Shown: one piece after another, positions 39,313 to 50,274 of the stretch
How positions within the stretch are numbered: the first letter of the stretch is position 1
Layout: the number at the start of each line of letters is the position of its first letter
DNA from: Kazachstania africana CBS 2517
Taxonomy: Eukaryota; Ascomycota; Saccharomycetes; Saccharomycetales; Saccharomycetaceae
DNA length: 64,000 bases
NCBI RefSeq assembly: GCF_000304475.1
Contig: NC_018949.1
Span: forward strand, 248,001 to 312,000
Direction: 5' to 3'
Program-made: the position numbers and the translations under genes
The notes under the pieces: generated by a model
Database searches by the model: none
Seen by the model: only the letters and a program-made list of their open reading frames with translations
Told to the model about the DNA's origin: nothing

Positions 39313-40464
39313 TTAACCTACTAACTCTTCAAGCTTTCTTCCAAATTCTTTAATCAATATATCATTTTCTTCTTTTGTACCTATGGTGACTCTTAAACCT
39401 CCAGCACAGCCTAGTTCATTACCTCTGAATCTGATTACAACGCCTGACTTTATGGCTAACTCGGTGTATAATTTTTTGGCCAGATCATTATCACCATTAT
39501 TGATTCGTAAAAGAATAAAGTTAGCATCTAGTCCACCGATGTATCCATTGTCAACGTACTTTAAGGAGGTCAATGCATTCAATAATCTTAATTTTTCCTT
39601 ATTTAATATCTGAGCATTTTGCTCCATTTTCTCAAGGTTATGGTTCTGTACAGCTTTGAGAGCCATATCTGAAGTTACTGTTGATATATTGTAAGGGGCC
39701 TTCATTGCATTTAGAATTTTCGACAACTTTTTTGTGGCAATTGTCATGCCCAATCTAATACCAGCCAAACCAAATGACTTAGAAAGAGTTTGTAACGTCA
39801 CTAAATTAGGATACTTGGTGACTAAAGGAGCAGTAGATCCCCCACTGAAGTCAATATAGGCCTCATCAACGATTACTAAACCTTGGTCCCAGTTTTTTAA
39901 CAAATATTCGATTCTATCAATTTCTATCTTTGCACCTGTAGGATTACCAGGAGATGTAATGAAAACTAATTTGATAAGCGGATCGTTTGCTAAGATGTTG
40001 AGAATTTCTGTAGCATCAATTTGAAAGCTATTATCTTCCGTGATTAAGGGGCATGTTACAACGTCCACATCGTTTATGTTTGCACAAACAGAATACATGG
40101 AATATGTAGGCGGTAGAACGAGAATTTTCTCTTTGCTAGGCACGCAAGACGCCCTTATGATGGCATCAATACTTTCATCTGATCCAACACCTAAGCAAAA
40201 ATTTTCATCAGTGAGTGGTACTAAGTCATAGGATCGAAAAACAGAAGTCTTATTACGGTATGAAGCCATTGCCTTTTTAAATTCAATTTGATGCGGGTCA
40301 GGATAACGATGCAAGTTTGTTCCTTGTAATTCAATTTGAGTTGGTCCATACGCATTCTCGTTAGCATCTAAAAGTATACCTTCTTTAAAGTCATCTCTAG
40401 CACAACGATACGCTTCCAGATTGTAAATTTTTGGCCTTATAATTTTTTCAAGATTGAATACCAT
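39313..40464 (-). CDS. HIS5: Histidinol-phosphate aminotransferase
   Basis: Pyridoxal-phosphate enzyme of the seventh step of histidine biosynthesis, converting imidazole acetol-phosphate to histidinol-phosphate. The 383-residue protein matches the family from MVFNLEKIIRPKIYNLEAYRCARDDF. It has LLDANENAYGP, NLHRYPDPHQ, TSPGNPTGAKI, VIVDEAYIDFSGGS and the PLP lysine Lys229 in TLSKSFGLAGIRLG. The frame opens three codons earlier at a GTG, but the ATG at 40464 fits the family. A Gcn4 site lies 110 bp upstream. Counterpart of YIL116W. Confidence 0.97.
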   Translation of the reverse strand: MVFNLEKIIRPKIYNLEAYRCARDDFKEGILLDANENAYGPTQIELQGTNLHRYPDPHQIEFKKAMASYRNKTSVFRSYDLVPLTDENFCLGVGSDESIDAIIRASCVPSKEKILVLPPTYSMYSVCANINDVDVVTCPLITEDNSFQIDATEILNILANDPLIKLVFITSPGNPTGAKIEIDRIEYLLKNWDQGLVIVDEAYIDFSGGSTAPLVTKYPNLVTLQTLSKSFGLAGIRLGMTIATKKLSKILNAMKAPYNISTVTSDMALKAVQNHNLEKMEQNAQILNKEKLRLLNALTSLKYVDNGYIGGLDANFILLRINNGDNDLAKKLYTELAIKSGVVIRFRGNELGCAGGLRVTIGTKEENDILIKEFGRKLEELVG

Positions 40465-40573
40465 TTCAGTCACTTAAATACCTTCTGTTACAGAACATAA
40501 AGGAACCAAATCCTAGCAAACCAATATGATGGTATATAAATACAAGTTCCATCATCTGAAAGAGGGAATCTTG

Positions 40574-40580
40574 TGACTCA
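40574..40580 (-). promoter_or_regulatory. Gcn4 site before HIS5
   Basis: A perfect TGACTCA lies 110 bp upstream of the HIS5 ATG, with a TATATAAATA-type TATA element (about 40533-40542) between it and the start. This is the classic arrangement of general amino-acid control genes. Confidence 0.8.
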
Positions 40581-41162
40581 CTTTTTTTCTCGAAATGTTA
40601 TTATATTGCTATTTACTATTAATTTTCGGGTTATTTTTGACTCTTTTTTATATTACCGAATCCAATGATAATCAACTTTAATAGGCGAGGGCATTCGATC
40701 GCTGAACGGTAATGATAGATGAAAAATCATAGAAAGAATTTGATATGAGATATTTCTATTAGAATTTCTTGCCTTGCAATAGACTAGAGAGGGTAAGAAT
40801 GAAAGGTATAAATGTTGTAAGGAATTGAATTCATGCCTTTTTTACTAGAGACCCTTTTCAATCCTTCCATAAAGTCCTTCTATTAATTACCATCGCAAAA
40901 CAGAAGACTTGATCTGCGCTTCTTAACCCTTTTAACCAATTCTTGCTATTCTTGCTTTCCCGCCTACGCCAATAATGTCAGACAATTATTGCCAAAGGTA
41001 TAAATTTCAATTTACTTTCATATCACTCTTCATGCCAAGAATCTTCCTTTTGTTCTTCTCTTTTTTCTTTTCTCAATTCTCGACGACAGAAATGTGCGTA
41101 CTCCTGAAAGACTACGGCTCAACCTTCCTTTACTTTTTTTGCTCTCTCGACTTGACACAAAG

Positions 41163-41250
41163 CTATTTTTGGCAATAACATTACCGAATCAGGAAAAGCT
41201 TGCCTGACGACAGAAAATTCTCCCACAGGGTAAAACAAAGTTATTTTTAG
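41163..41250 (+). promoter_or_regulatory. Two Rlm1-like (MADS) boxes before PRM5
   Basis: CTATTTTTGG (41163-41172) and TTATTTTTAG (41241-41250) each differ by one base from the Rlm1 site CTATTTTTAG and lie 205-295 bp before the ATG. PRM5 is a strong Rlm1 target of the cell-integrity pathway in S. cerevisiae. Confidence 0.55.
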
Positions 41251-41456
41251 ATTCCTTTTTTGGCCATGCATCGAAATCCATCAACAACATAGTAAGAGCT
41301 TGTAGATTATTCTGTGAAAAGTAAAGAAAAAAATTCTTTCAATTCCTTTCTTGACCTGAAATGCTCGTTATTGATCATTCTATTGCGAATAATTGATTCT
41401 TTACTAAAGGATTCTCCAAAATTGAATTCAAGATCAAACAGATCAGGTCCAAAATC

Positions 41457-42398
41457 ATGTCAACTATAGTATTATATCCAAGAAGCTTACCAGAATTAAT
41501 TACCACTACTACCCAAACTACACAATCTTCCAAGGATAGTTCTACGAAAACTACAGCAACCACGTCAGCGTCTAATTCTGTGACCACTTCTGCCTCCCAA
41601 AATGCTAGTTTATATTCCTCACAATCGTCATCGTCCATAACACCAACGATAACACCTCCTTCTGCTAGCCGAAATCCACACGTTATGCAACTGTCGCATA
41701 TGTCACAAGGTACTCTCTATATCGCCGTTGGTACGGTCATTGGTTTTATAATGTTGGCTTCAATTATTGGATGGTTATTTACAGGATGGCTATCCCGTAG
41801 ACATAAATTGCTTTATGCAGAACAGAATTACTACGATTATATTAACGGCAATGGAAACAATTCACCGAATTTGAGCTATTCTTCAAGTAATGAAGATTTC
41901 GACAATGAAAAACTTTTGAATGAGAAAATGGAGGCACATAGTGGTAACAATGCAGACTCCACGATAGAAAATTGTAAGGAAATGAGGAATACTGATGTAA
42001 TAAAAAGTACTGATACTTTGCATCTCAAAAATAGTAGAAACTCGATGTTTATTTCGCCAACAGTTTATATAATGAGTGAACATAGTAGGAAACTATCAAA
42101 GGGAACATGCAGTGATAGACAAAGTAAAGCACTATCGACCTGTTCCATACAAAGCTTCCAAGATATTATGCAACTACAAAGACCAGAACAACCAATGCTG
42201 ATTGAAAAACCAAAAAGGGCGTCCAGGCTAAGATTTAGTGTAAGCTCAGATGACGGATATGTGGACTCTACAAAAATCAATTCTTCATTAATGCCATCAG
42301 CATCCAATCTGAATGTTCAAAGAGATATTACTAAGAAAGCCAAAAGAAAATCAACGCCATCCATGTATTTAGATGATCTTCTTGAAAGCAGCCTGTGA
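41457..42398 (+). CDS. PRM5: Prm5-family single-pass membrane protein
   Basis: Counterpart of PRM5 (YIL117C, 318 residues) and its duplicate YNL058C; expression of PRM5 follows pheromone and cell-wall stress, the molecular role is unknown. The 313-residue protein has a short N-terminus with Ser/Thr-rich extracellular part (about 15-72), no classic signal peptide, one membrane helix (about 87-112, LYIAVGTVIGFIMLASIIGWLFTGW) followed by RRHKLLY, which fits a type I-like orientation with a Ser-rich cytoplasmic tail. The tail carries patches such as NSMFISPTVYIMSEHSRKLSKGT, conserved in the family. Convergent with RHO3. Confidence 0.85.
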   Translation: MSTIVLYPRSLPELITTTTQTTQSSKDSSTKTTATTSASNSVTTSASQNASLYSSQSSSSITPTITPPSASRNPHVMQLSHMSQGTLYIAVGTVIGFIMLASIIGWLFTGWLSRRHKLLYAEQNYYDYINGNGNNSPNLSYSSSNEDFDNEKLLNEKMEAHSGNNADSTIENCKEMRNTDVIKSTDTLHLKNSRNSMFISPTVYIMSEHSRKLSKGTCSDRQSKALSTCSIQSFQDIMQLQRPEQPMLIEKPKRASRLRFSVSSDDGYVDSTKINSSLMPSASNLNVQRDITKKAKRKSTPSMYLDDLLESSL

Positions 42399-42537
42399 AA
42401 TTTTGACACATTTGCATATATATTTCACCTTGTAACATTTAAGAGAAAATTTTTTCTTCTATATTATATATTAAATATCTAGTTTTTGTTTTCATGTTGC
42501 TTCGTCAAAGAGTCATTGTAAAAACCCTAAGACCATA

Positions 42538-43206
42538 TTACATAATTATACAACTGCTACCACCGTCATTTTCAGTAGAGGCTGAAACTTGAGGGCCTGC
42601 AGTCAATGCGACTCTTGCAGCTTCAGTAAAAGCTTCATTGACACCTTTATTGGACTTGGCACTACATTCTAAGTAACGTAAAGCACCAATCTTCTTTGCC
42701 ATTGCTAAACCTTCTTCGTATGTTATTAAACTGTTATTACTACTATTGAGATTTTTGTTTTGATGAATATTATTTGGAGTAATTGCCTTATTTTCACTAT
42801 CGTTATTTCTTAAATCACATTTCAAAGCGACCAAGACAAGTTTGACACCTTCACAATGGTCTGTAATCTCACCAACCCATTTATTTCTTACATTTTCCAA
42901 AGAATCACGAGAATCTATACTGAAACACAACATGATCGTATGAGTGTCGGAATATGAAAGAGATCGTAATCTATCAAATTCTTCTTGACCTGCAGTATCC
43001 CATAAGGAAAGGGTGATATGTCTGTTGTCCACGAAAATATCGTGAATGTAGTTTTCGAAAACGGTAGGTTCGTAGACTTCCGGGAAGTAACCTCTTGTGA
43101 AGACATTCAATAACGATGTCTTACCGCAGGCACCGTCGCCTAAAATAACAATTTTTCTCTCAATTGGTTTAGTAGAAGTTGAAGAGGATCCACAGAGAAA
43201 TGCCAT
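42538..43206 (-). CDS. RHO3: Rho-family GTPase Rho3
   Basis: Rho3 drives polarised exocytosis through Exo70 and formins at the bud. The 222-residue GTPase has P-loop GDGACGKT (23-30), switch I YVPTVF-type EPTVFENY, switch II DTAGQEEFDRLR, ALKCDLR (equivalent to NKxD region) and CSAKSNKGV. The C-terminus CIIM is a prenylation CAAX box, and Cys5 near the N-terminus may be palmitoylated, as in S. cerevisiae Rho3. There is an Asn-rich insert (about 145-165) as in other yeast Rho3 proteins. Counterpart of YIL118W (231 residues). Confidence 0.94.
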   Translation of the reverse strand: MAFLCGSSSTSTKPIERKIVILGDGACGKTSLLNVFTRGYFPEVYEPTVFENYIHDIFVDNRHITLSLWDTAGQEEFDRLRSLSYSDTHTIMLCFSIDSRDSLENVRNKWVGEITDHCEGVKLVLVALKCDLRNNDSENKAITPNNIHQNKNLNSSNNSLITYEEGLAMAKKIGALRYLECSAKSNKGVNEAFTEAARVALTAGPQVSASTENDGGSSCIIM

Positions 43207-45504
43207 TGTCCTTTGCTATGAGATGATGTGCCAAATCTTCGATTGGTTTGCACTAATCTTGTTACTGTCAACATAGCAGAGATTGCTAAATAATTTTTTT
43301 CTTTGCCTGTTTTGCACCACTCCCAGATAGTGAATGAAATAAAAAAAAAGCAAAACAAAAACACGAGTCTGTGTTACCCGGTAATCCCAGAAAAGTGACA
43401 GCATAGAAGCAAATTGACGAGAAGAGCCATATCAAGCTCAACTAGACCCGTATAATTGTGCTGCAACTTTAATAGATTTACTGATTCATGAACTAATTTT
43501 TGGCTTAGTAAGTAACGTGTTTTGAAAAAGTCAAAAAAAACTCAATGGCCAGCATGCAAATATCGAGCCGACTAGGCTTTGCTCCGACCGATATAGTCTG
43601 CAGATAGAAGGGAGCTACGAAATCAATCACTGTATGAGAGCAATACACATAGGAGACGCAGCGTGCACATATATTCCCCCTTTTTTATCATGAAGTGCGT
43701 AGTTGCCAAGAGCAGCGATAGCTGTCATAATATTTTCACTGCTGTAAACAGTAAACAGATCTTAAAATTAGAGTTTCCCAACCCAAAGAAAACATGGGAG
43801 TTTCTCAATAAATGCGACACATAGGTCCGAAGTAGAAGGTTTCTGAGAGACAATTGAGGTGAATGTTGGCGTGTTGCAGAAGCTGTGATGAAACTTCTAT
43901 ACGTAACTAAAGTTTTATAATTCTCTGTGGGATCTTTTGGTCGGACTAGGGTACTGTAACGAAAAAGCTGAAAAGTGGTGATTCCTTTTTGTAGCCATTG
44001 ATACAGCAGCTAAAAAAAGACAGAACGTGTAACGCAAGATATACAACTGCATCAGAAAAAGACAAACATGTAAAGGTAAGATATACGAGTGCATCAGAAA
44101 ATGGCCCAAGGTCCTTCAGGAAAAGCGCAAAAGAAAAAAATAAACTAGAAAAATAACGTACTCATCAGTGTTGCAGCAGTAGTAACATTTCTTCTCAATG
44201 AACAAATTCATCCAAAATTCTTCTTGTCTTTAGATACTATAGAAGCAAGCATTCTCTAACTGCTTTCTAGTCGTTTTACGATAGTTGCCTGTTCCTGTGG
44301 CTCAAAATCCGCAAGAATGTTCCATTTCCCTTTTCATAGTGCCGATTGCACACTCCCGGTACAAAATCGCACGAATAACCTTCTGCAGCATTACTCTGGA
44401 ATATCTAAGAAAGAAAAGTATAAACTATTAAACGGAAAACTAAAATCCTTTTGTTCCCCTGGTCACGAATGGTTTTTATAGGAGTTCCAGTGCCTGTCGT
44501 TCGAGTTTGAGAATTTTCCTGCATCGAGCTCTGTGTAATTAGAAAGTGAAAAAACTTTTTGATGCCCACAGAGAAAATAAGGCATGCGGATAGTCCTTTA
44601 AAAGTAGCCAAGTAAAACTTTAATAGCATAAAAGGAAGGTAAAGTCGGCTTTGTGGAAACGCAAAATGGCATTTTAAGTACTCAGAATGTGGAAGTAAAT
44701 AAAACTATCAAAGGCAAACTAAAAAAAATTTTAGAAAAAAATTTGGTACTCTGTCGCGTGTTACTCATTTGCACTTACCTATGTAAGATAAAAACTACAC
44801 ATTTTGACGTCATTCAATGCTCTCATCGTTTTAAACATCTTGTAAGTGTATTTTATAATTTCTTAAACTCTTTCTCTTCATTTTCTTCCTCTTATATTTT
44901 ATCGTGCAAGTTACATTCTTTAACAGACCTGGCAGTCCTGCGGAGCTTAAATTCTTTCAAGATTTATCACTACTAGTTTCTCGCAACGCACTCTTATATT
45001 CAAATATACTCTTACCCAGAGAAAAATTACAGTTTTTCTCAGTTTCATTTCCTTCCTCTCAGTTCTTTTCAGTTTCATTGTTGCGCTTACATGAAGTAAT
45101 TTATTACCTGCGTGCTATATAAACTTGAAAAAAACTGAAGGGCCAAAATATAAGAATATAGTGTATGCATACCGAAAAATTGAGAAAATTTTAAATTTGA
45201 CACCATATATATTACACAGAAAATTGAAATTAACGTTCAAACGTTTTTTATTCACTTTTCTCAACTCATAGTCTCCAAATCGTTGGTCCATGATTGATAG
45301 ATAAAGGTAATTAGTACAACAGTTTTCCAGAAAAAAGAGAGGCTAGACCAGCAAAAAAAAAAATAACGAAAAAAAGAAGCTTGAACTTTGAACATCGACA
45401 CACCTAGAAATTAATTCAATACTGTTCTCCTCATTAATATATTCTCGTTAATAATTAATTATCACCATATTTTTTTAAAAGAGTTCGATAAGTTTTAATT
45501 GACC
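43207..45504. other. Long divergent intergenic region RHO3-RPI1
   Basis: About 2.3 kb without a supported gene. It contains an imperfect 42-bp tandem repeat (44018-44101) and pyrimidine-rich sequence near 45030-45080 with two TCAGTTTCATT copies. Frames of 60-107 codons here lack similarity. Most likely an extended regulatory region for RPI1, with the RHO3 promoter at the left end. Confidence 0.5.
44018..44101. repeat. Imperfect 42-bp tandem repeat, two units
   Basis: Units 44018-44059 and 44060-44101 share the same length and the blocks AGACA, AAGATATAC and TGCATCAGAAAA; the middle part differs. Non-coding, in the RHO3-RPI1 spacer. Confidence 0.8.
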
Positions 45505-46773
45505 ATGAATTTGTATGAATCGAAATTCTCTGCTGGTGAAGACGAAGAGAGTATAGATTCAAACCATATAATTTCTGAGATAAACTTCAATGATAGCATA
45601 CAGAAAGATGGCAACAAAATTGTTAATGGGAACAATCCTTCAATGATGAATGCTTATTTTCATCCGGATACCAATAGCATCAATTCAATTGAAGAAAACA
45701 ATACTTTTACAAATAGCAATAGTGAAACTTCGACAGTTTACGGAATGTCACCAATGACAGCTCCTAGCAGCAGTAATAACAAACAAACCAGAAAAAAGTG
45801 GAAAGAGGCTGAGGACATTGCCTTTCTTACCGTAATATTAAACCATTCCCTCTTATTAACATACGTAGAATATTTCAAACCAATGAAAAATTTCTGGTTA
45901 AAAATATCTAAAATATTACACGAGGAACATAGGTACGAAAGAAATGCTAGACAGTGCCATGATAGGTTCAAAGTTCTTTTTAGCAAGGCAACCAAACTAA
46001 AAGAATCTTCAATAAAGGGTGTAAAGTTTGCTGACTTACAATATTTACTTCTAAAACTTGTAAATACATTCCGCTTCCACAATGGAAATATTGTACTAAG
46101 ATCGCATTCAAAATTGAGTTCAAAGTCAGTAAACAGTCCTGATCAGTCGAATCATCATAACGCTCAAGATAATATTAATCTAAAAAGCGAGTCACCATAC
46201 AACCTTAATAATCATACTGATAATACTACTGATTTTGCCCTTCAAAATCCATCCGAAAATGGCTACGGCAATAATAACAATACTGGTAATAGAAGTAATA
46301 GCAATCTGTCAGAATTTGTACACTATTCTAGGTCCATGCAACAAACAACGCCAAGTGGTGGAGAGTTGACTAATTTGCCAAACGTATGTACGTCAACAGA
46401 AACTGTTGATTATTCACAGAACCCGTTCAAAAGAATACGAGAACCTATTCAACGACGAAATGAAGCGGCCCAAAGCCTCAATGGATTGCCAGAAAATGAA
46501 ATACAATATATGCATAACATGTACCAATCATTATACAATATGGTCGGTAATTTTAAAAATCAAGTGGATTCTTTGCAGGCACAGGTCAACTCTTTAACTT
46601 CAGAGTTATATTCAGTAAGAAGAGTACTGAACTCATTGGACGACAATACCCAAAGTCACAGAAATATACTACAAAACCTTTATACTATGGTTCAGTCTTC
46701 TGACGAGAACAATAAGAATAATAATAATGGCCTTGACAGCGATGATCACAAAGAAAAACGTATTGAGAAATAA
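45505..46773 (+). CDS. RPI1: Rpi1-like transcription factor with Myb/SANT-type domain
   Basis: In S. cerevisiae RPI1 (YIL119C, 407 residues) is a putative transcription regulator that antagonises Ras-cAMP signalling and affects the cell wall. This 422-residue protein has an acidic Asn/Ser-rich N-terminus, a Myb/SANT-like DNA-binding domain (about 97-190: RKKWKEAEDIAFLTVILNH, FWLKISKILHEEHRYERNARQCHDRFKVLF) and a C-terminal coiled coil (about 335-380, NMYQSLYNMVGNFKNQVDSLQ). The trihelix-like spacing and NARQCHDRF motif fit the Rpi1 family. The start ATG is 45505; an in-frame TTG two codons upstream is ignored. Position beside RHO3 supports the call. Confidence 0.82.
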   Translation: MNLYESKFSAGEDEESIDSNHIISEINFNDSIQKDGNKIVNGNNPSMMNAYFHPDTNSINSIEENNTFTNSNSETSTVYGMSPMTAPSSSNNKQTRKKWKEAEDIAFLTVILNHSLLLTYVEYFKPMKNFWLKISKILHEEHRYERNARQCHDRFKVLFSKATKLKESSIKGVKFADLQYLLLKLVNTFRFHNGNIVLRSHSKLSSKSVNSPDQSNHHNAQDNINLKSESPYNLNNHTDNTTDFALQNPSENGYGNNNNTGNRSNSNLSEFVHYSRSMQQTTPSGGELTNLPNVCTSTETVDYSQNPFKRIREPIQRRNEAAQSLNGLPENEIQYMHNMYQSLYNMVGNFKNQVDSLQAQVNSLTSELYSVRRVLNSLDDNTQSHRNILQNLYTMVQSSDENNKNNNNGLDSDDHKEKRIEK

Positions 46774-47174
46774 GAAAATCAAAGAAAAAACTGTTTACTG
46801 ATTCTCCCAATAGTGTTACTTCATCATTTTCTCTGTAATTGTTTAATTTAATCAGCCTCAGCTAAGAGTTGCTGGGTGTAAATATTCGTAAGTATTCAAA
46901 ATTTATAAATAGTAAAGATAAATCACGTTTAATGAGGATACATTGGAGAAAATTGAATCAGTAATCAAATTTTTGAGAAGTAAACTGGGAACTTTCTCGA
47001 AAGAGTCATTCTTATAATTGGAAAATAAGAAATATGCGGCCTGTTTGTTCTGAGCTTAACAAGTTAAAAACACATCCATCTTGAATGGATGGCCACGCTG
47101 ACGTAATGTACTGTTTTCCATCAATACATGGATCTAAGTATTATTACAACTAATATAGGTAGATAACAATCACA

Positions 47175-47422
47175 ATGTCTATGGAATCGGTGAATGAGGA
47201 TCACTTTTAATGAAGATGCCTTGGGACAGTACGCATCGAGGAAAAAATCAGCAAAAACGTACCAAGCGGTCTATAATAAAATGGTCATATGCTCAAAAAC
47301 AGAACTCGTTAAATTCTGATGACAAGAGTAAACCAAGAAAAGTAGAAGATCTTAACTCAGTTTCACCTAAATCTAACATATCAGAAGCAAAGAAGATTCT
47401 GAAAAAGAGAAACCCACATTAA
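47175..47422 (+). pseudogene. Possible decayed small gene, frame-shifted
   Basis: A short frame from ATG 47175 (MSMESVNEDHF, stop at 47208) is followed in a second frame by NEDALGQYASRKKSAKTYQAVY and in a third frame (47210-47422) by a Lys/Ser/Asn/Asp-rich stretch ending ISEAKKILKKRNPH. The run of hydrophilic, yeast-like composition across three frames could be one damaged gene. I recognise no family and chance remains likely. Confidence 0.2.
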
Positions 47423-50274
47423 AATGCATTTGCAGTCTAAAGAGCCACTCCAGAATTGAAAGTCGTCTCACCGTGCATTTTGATGGGAAGCTATGAAGCT
47501 TCACTTACGAGGTGCCTTCTTCTGTCTCTCCTGTGATCCTTCGAAGGAAGAAAAACCCCTCCCCCAGTAGCATCAGGAAAAGTCACATCTTTTCTTGGCT
47601 AGCGGTGCCTGCCTGGGACTAAAATGGAAGCAGGTTCAAAATAAGTACGAAACTGCACGTGCGGTACTTCGTGCAGAGACGATACATCCACCATCAGTTA
47701 GAAAATACTTCAGAGGGAGTTGTTGTGCCCTCGTGCCGTTTCTCTTCTCCAAACAAGCCCTAGCAGAACAGTTCTGTGCCTGCCGCTTTTCTCTTTCTTG
47801 AACGGACGGTTCAAAGAACCTTAGATGTCTGCATCAAATTGTGAAAGAAGCTCGGGCTCAGAGTAGGTACAACATCAACAAGATGAAAAAATAGCAACGG
47901 TCATGGTACAATATTTACGAATTAGGCTTGACTTTCTTGTATGCAAGCTTTTCTTCACTTGACGATAACAGTGGAACTCATGGGTCTCATCTTAGATGTT
48001 ACCGTCTAAAAGTAAACTTTTCTATGTAATGGCTTTATTTTCTGCCATATGCATTTTCTGTACAAAATTTTCCAAACTTTAAACCACTGAAACATTCTTT
48101 CATAACATCAGGAGATCTAGAAAAGGCATATTGATATTCATGGCTTTCTCTATTATATGAACAGAAACAAGACTTTGTACCAGCGAAAAAAAAAGCACGA
48201 ACAACCGAATTGAAAGTTCTTATATTTGGTTAATCTCATGTATTGTATTTTTCTAACGCAGCTGAAACCAGTGTCCATGTTTGATAAACAACTATGAGTC
48301 CAAACTACGTCGAATGCTCTTTCTCAGGAGCGAAAAAATATAGCAAATAAACACCATCCTTGAACTGGCCGGTTGTGACGAGGGCCTTTGTTAATACAGG
48401 TTGAGGAATCTCGATACAAATTTGAAAATCCCATATAAATATGTTGGCATAATATTCCAATACTCTAACCAACAGTATCAGATCTCATGGAAGATGAAAC
48501 ATTATTCAAGAAGCCAAATATCAGTAAATTGTCAAGAAGAATCGTGATGTGACTTATCTAGAATATGTTGGTTTTGCAAATGAAGACTTGAAGACCCCAT
48601 ATCCATTGAGGGGAATAATAAAAGGGTCAGATCTTTTGGGATGGTCAATGTTTAAGCATGAAAAAGCCAGGTGAAGTAAACAATTGTCCAAATTTTGAAC
48701 AGAAAATAGCGATTTTTTATCCCGATAAAAACCAAACAAAATGTTCATACAAGTGACTATCTGAGCTGGGCATCTATAAAGCATCCAACCGAGCCATCTG
48801 GCCACTGCTAAGCATTGAGTACCCCAGTGACCATGAGATTGCAGCTAAATCTTGACTTTTTTCCTGCGGGCACCGAGATGACAGACTGCATGCAGCATTT
48901 ACGCGAGGAAAAGACATAACGGAGAAAAAGCATGGATCTCTTATGCAGTATAATCTGCCTAAACTAGGAACACAGCAATCAGCTCACCATAACGTTTGAC
49001 TAGGTATAGATAAACAGTCAGCTTTTATTACACCGGTATTTATTAAATTGGACTACTGCGTTTTCAACAGAAAATCGGTTTTTTCAGCCTTAATAAGTGT
49101 TTTTTTAAAAAAAGATAAAATTACGCTTGATGTCCATCCAAAGGCTCTGCACATATTGTTTTTGAAAAGCGTGTGTGAAACAGTCTTCACTATGAAATAC
49201 CAGATATGGTTAGAAGCTTTTGCATCCAGAAATACCTTATTTCGATGATAAAAGTCAAGTTTTATATCAGAAATTTTTCTAAAAAAAATACAATTGACGA
49301 AGCCCTTTTCCTAAATGATGAACAATTTCATTTTAAATTAATATTAAAAGTTATTATCAAATGAATTAATTTCCGAGTGCACGGAAAAAGTTTCCCAAGC
49401 ATAACCATTTAGACCGAATAGTCCCCATTCTCGAAAAGAACGGTATTATGATGAAGAGTTCCTGCTTTAAGTGTTATACCTTTTGTTAATTTAATCGACT
49501 TCAATTATTTTTTTCATGGAAACTGGCTTGAAGAGGAAAATGGCTATAATATCCCTCGTCACAAGGTTTTTGTTTCCATACCATCAACATCTCAATGAAT
49601 GATAAACGTTGTTTTCTTTCTAAAGAATGGTGCTGAGGGAAAGTTGGTGGCTGAACTAATACTTACAAATGGCGCTAGTTTTTTGTAGGTTACACATCAA
49701 AACTATACTGTTCATTTATTTGAGACAGAAAGAACTGCTCATTCTCAAAGCTCCAGTACACGTTGGTCTCAAGATATCCTTTTCTAGGGAGGAATCGTTC
49801 ATGCTTAGAGTAACGAAAGAAAACTTCTATACCGGCTGCTTTTTTATACATGAAAAAGAAACCATAGGACATTTGGAAAAAATACTGCACATAAGAAAAA
49901 AATATGTTTCAAAATTGGCTGAGGAACTAGGATGTTATTGATTCCTCAGTAGCGATATTTGTTACAAATATTTCTCATTAGTTCAGTATTTCTTTCGTAA
50001 ATTAACACTGGTTCCTGGGATGTTTCTCTTTCAAGGATCTTTTGCTTAAAAAAATTGTTTCTGGCGTGGTAAAATTTTTGTTGATCTTGAACATGTTGCT
50101 CATTGTGCTTAACGCTATCTAGTCTTTCTTTCATATCTTCTACTCAGAGTATTACACGCAATTAAACATTTAAGAATGTTCGCAACATTTGACAGCACTC
50201 ATAAGTTTGCGGGTCATATTGGTATATCCTCCCCATAAAAGTTTGGACGATTTAAAAGTTTCTAGTCAAAGCTC

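Larger units (their letters stand above)
40465..41456. other. Divergent intergenic region HIS5-PRM5
   Basis: About 990 bp. HIS5 side: Gcn4 site and TATA. PRM5 side: two Rlm1-like boxes. A 67-codon frame (40975-41178) is rich in Phe and Leu and has no relatives I know; I treat it as chance. T-rich tracts are frequent. Confidence 0.5.

Noticed and set aside
40975..41178. 67-codon frame in the HIS5-PRM5 spacer
   Set aside because: Phe/Leu-rich translation of T-rich promoter DNA, without homology.
44774..44785. GCACTTACCT resembling the 5' end of U1 snRNA
   Set aside because: The match stops after ACTTACCT and none of the following U1 sequence is present.
49669..49941. 90-codon frame in the large gap
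   Set aside because: Starts with ATG but an opposite-strand frame of similar quality overlaps it and I see no similarity; length is within chance for 6 kb.
49946..50134. 62-codon hydrophilic minus-strand frame
   Set aside because: Composition is plausible for a coiled coil, but it is short, isolated and unlike any family I know.
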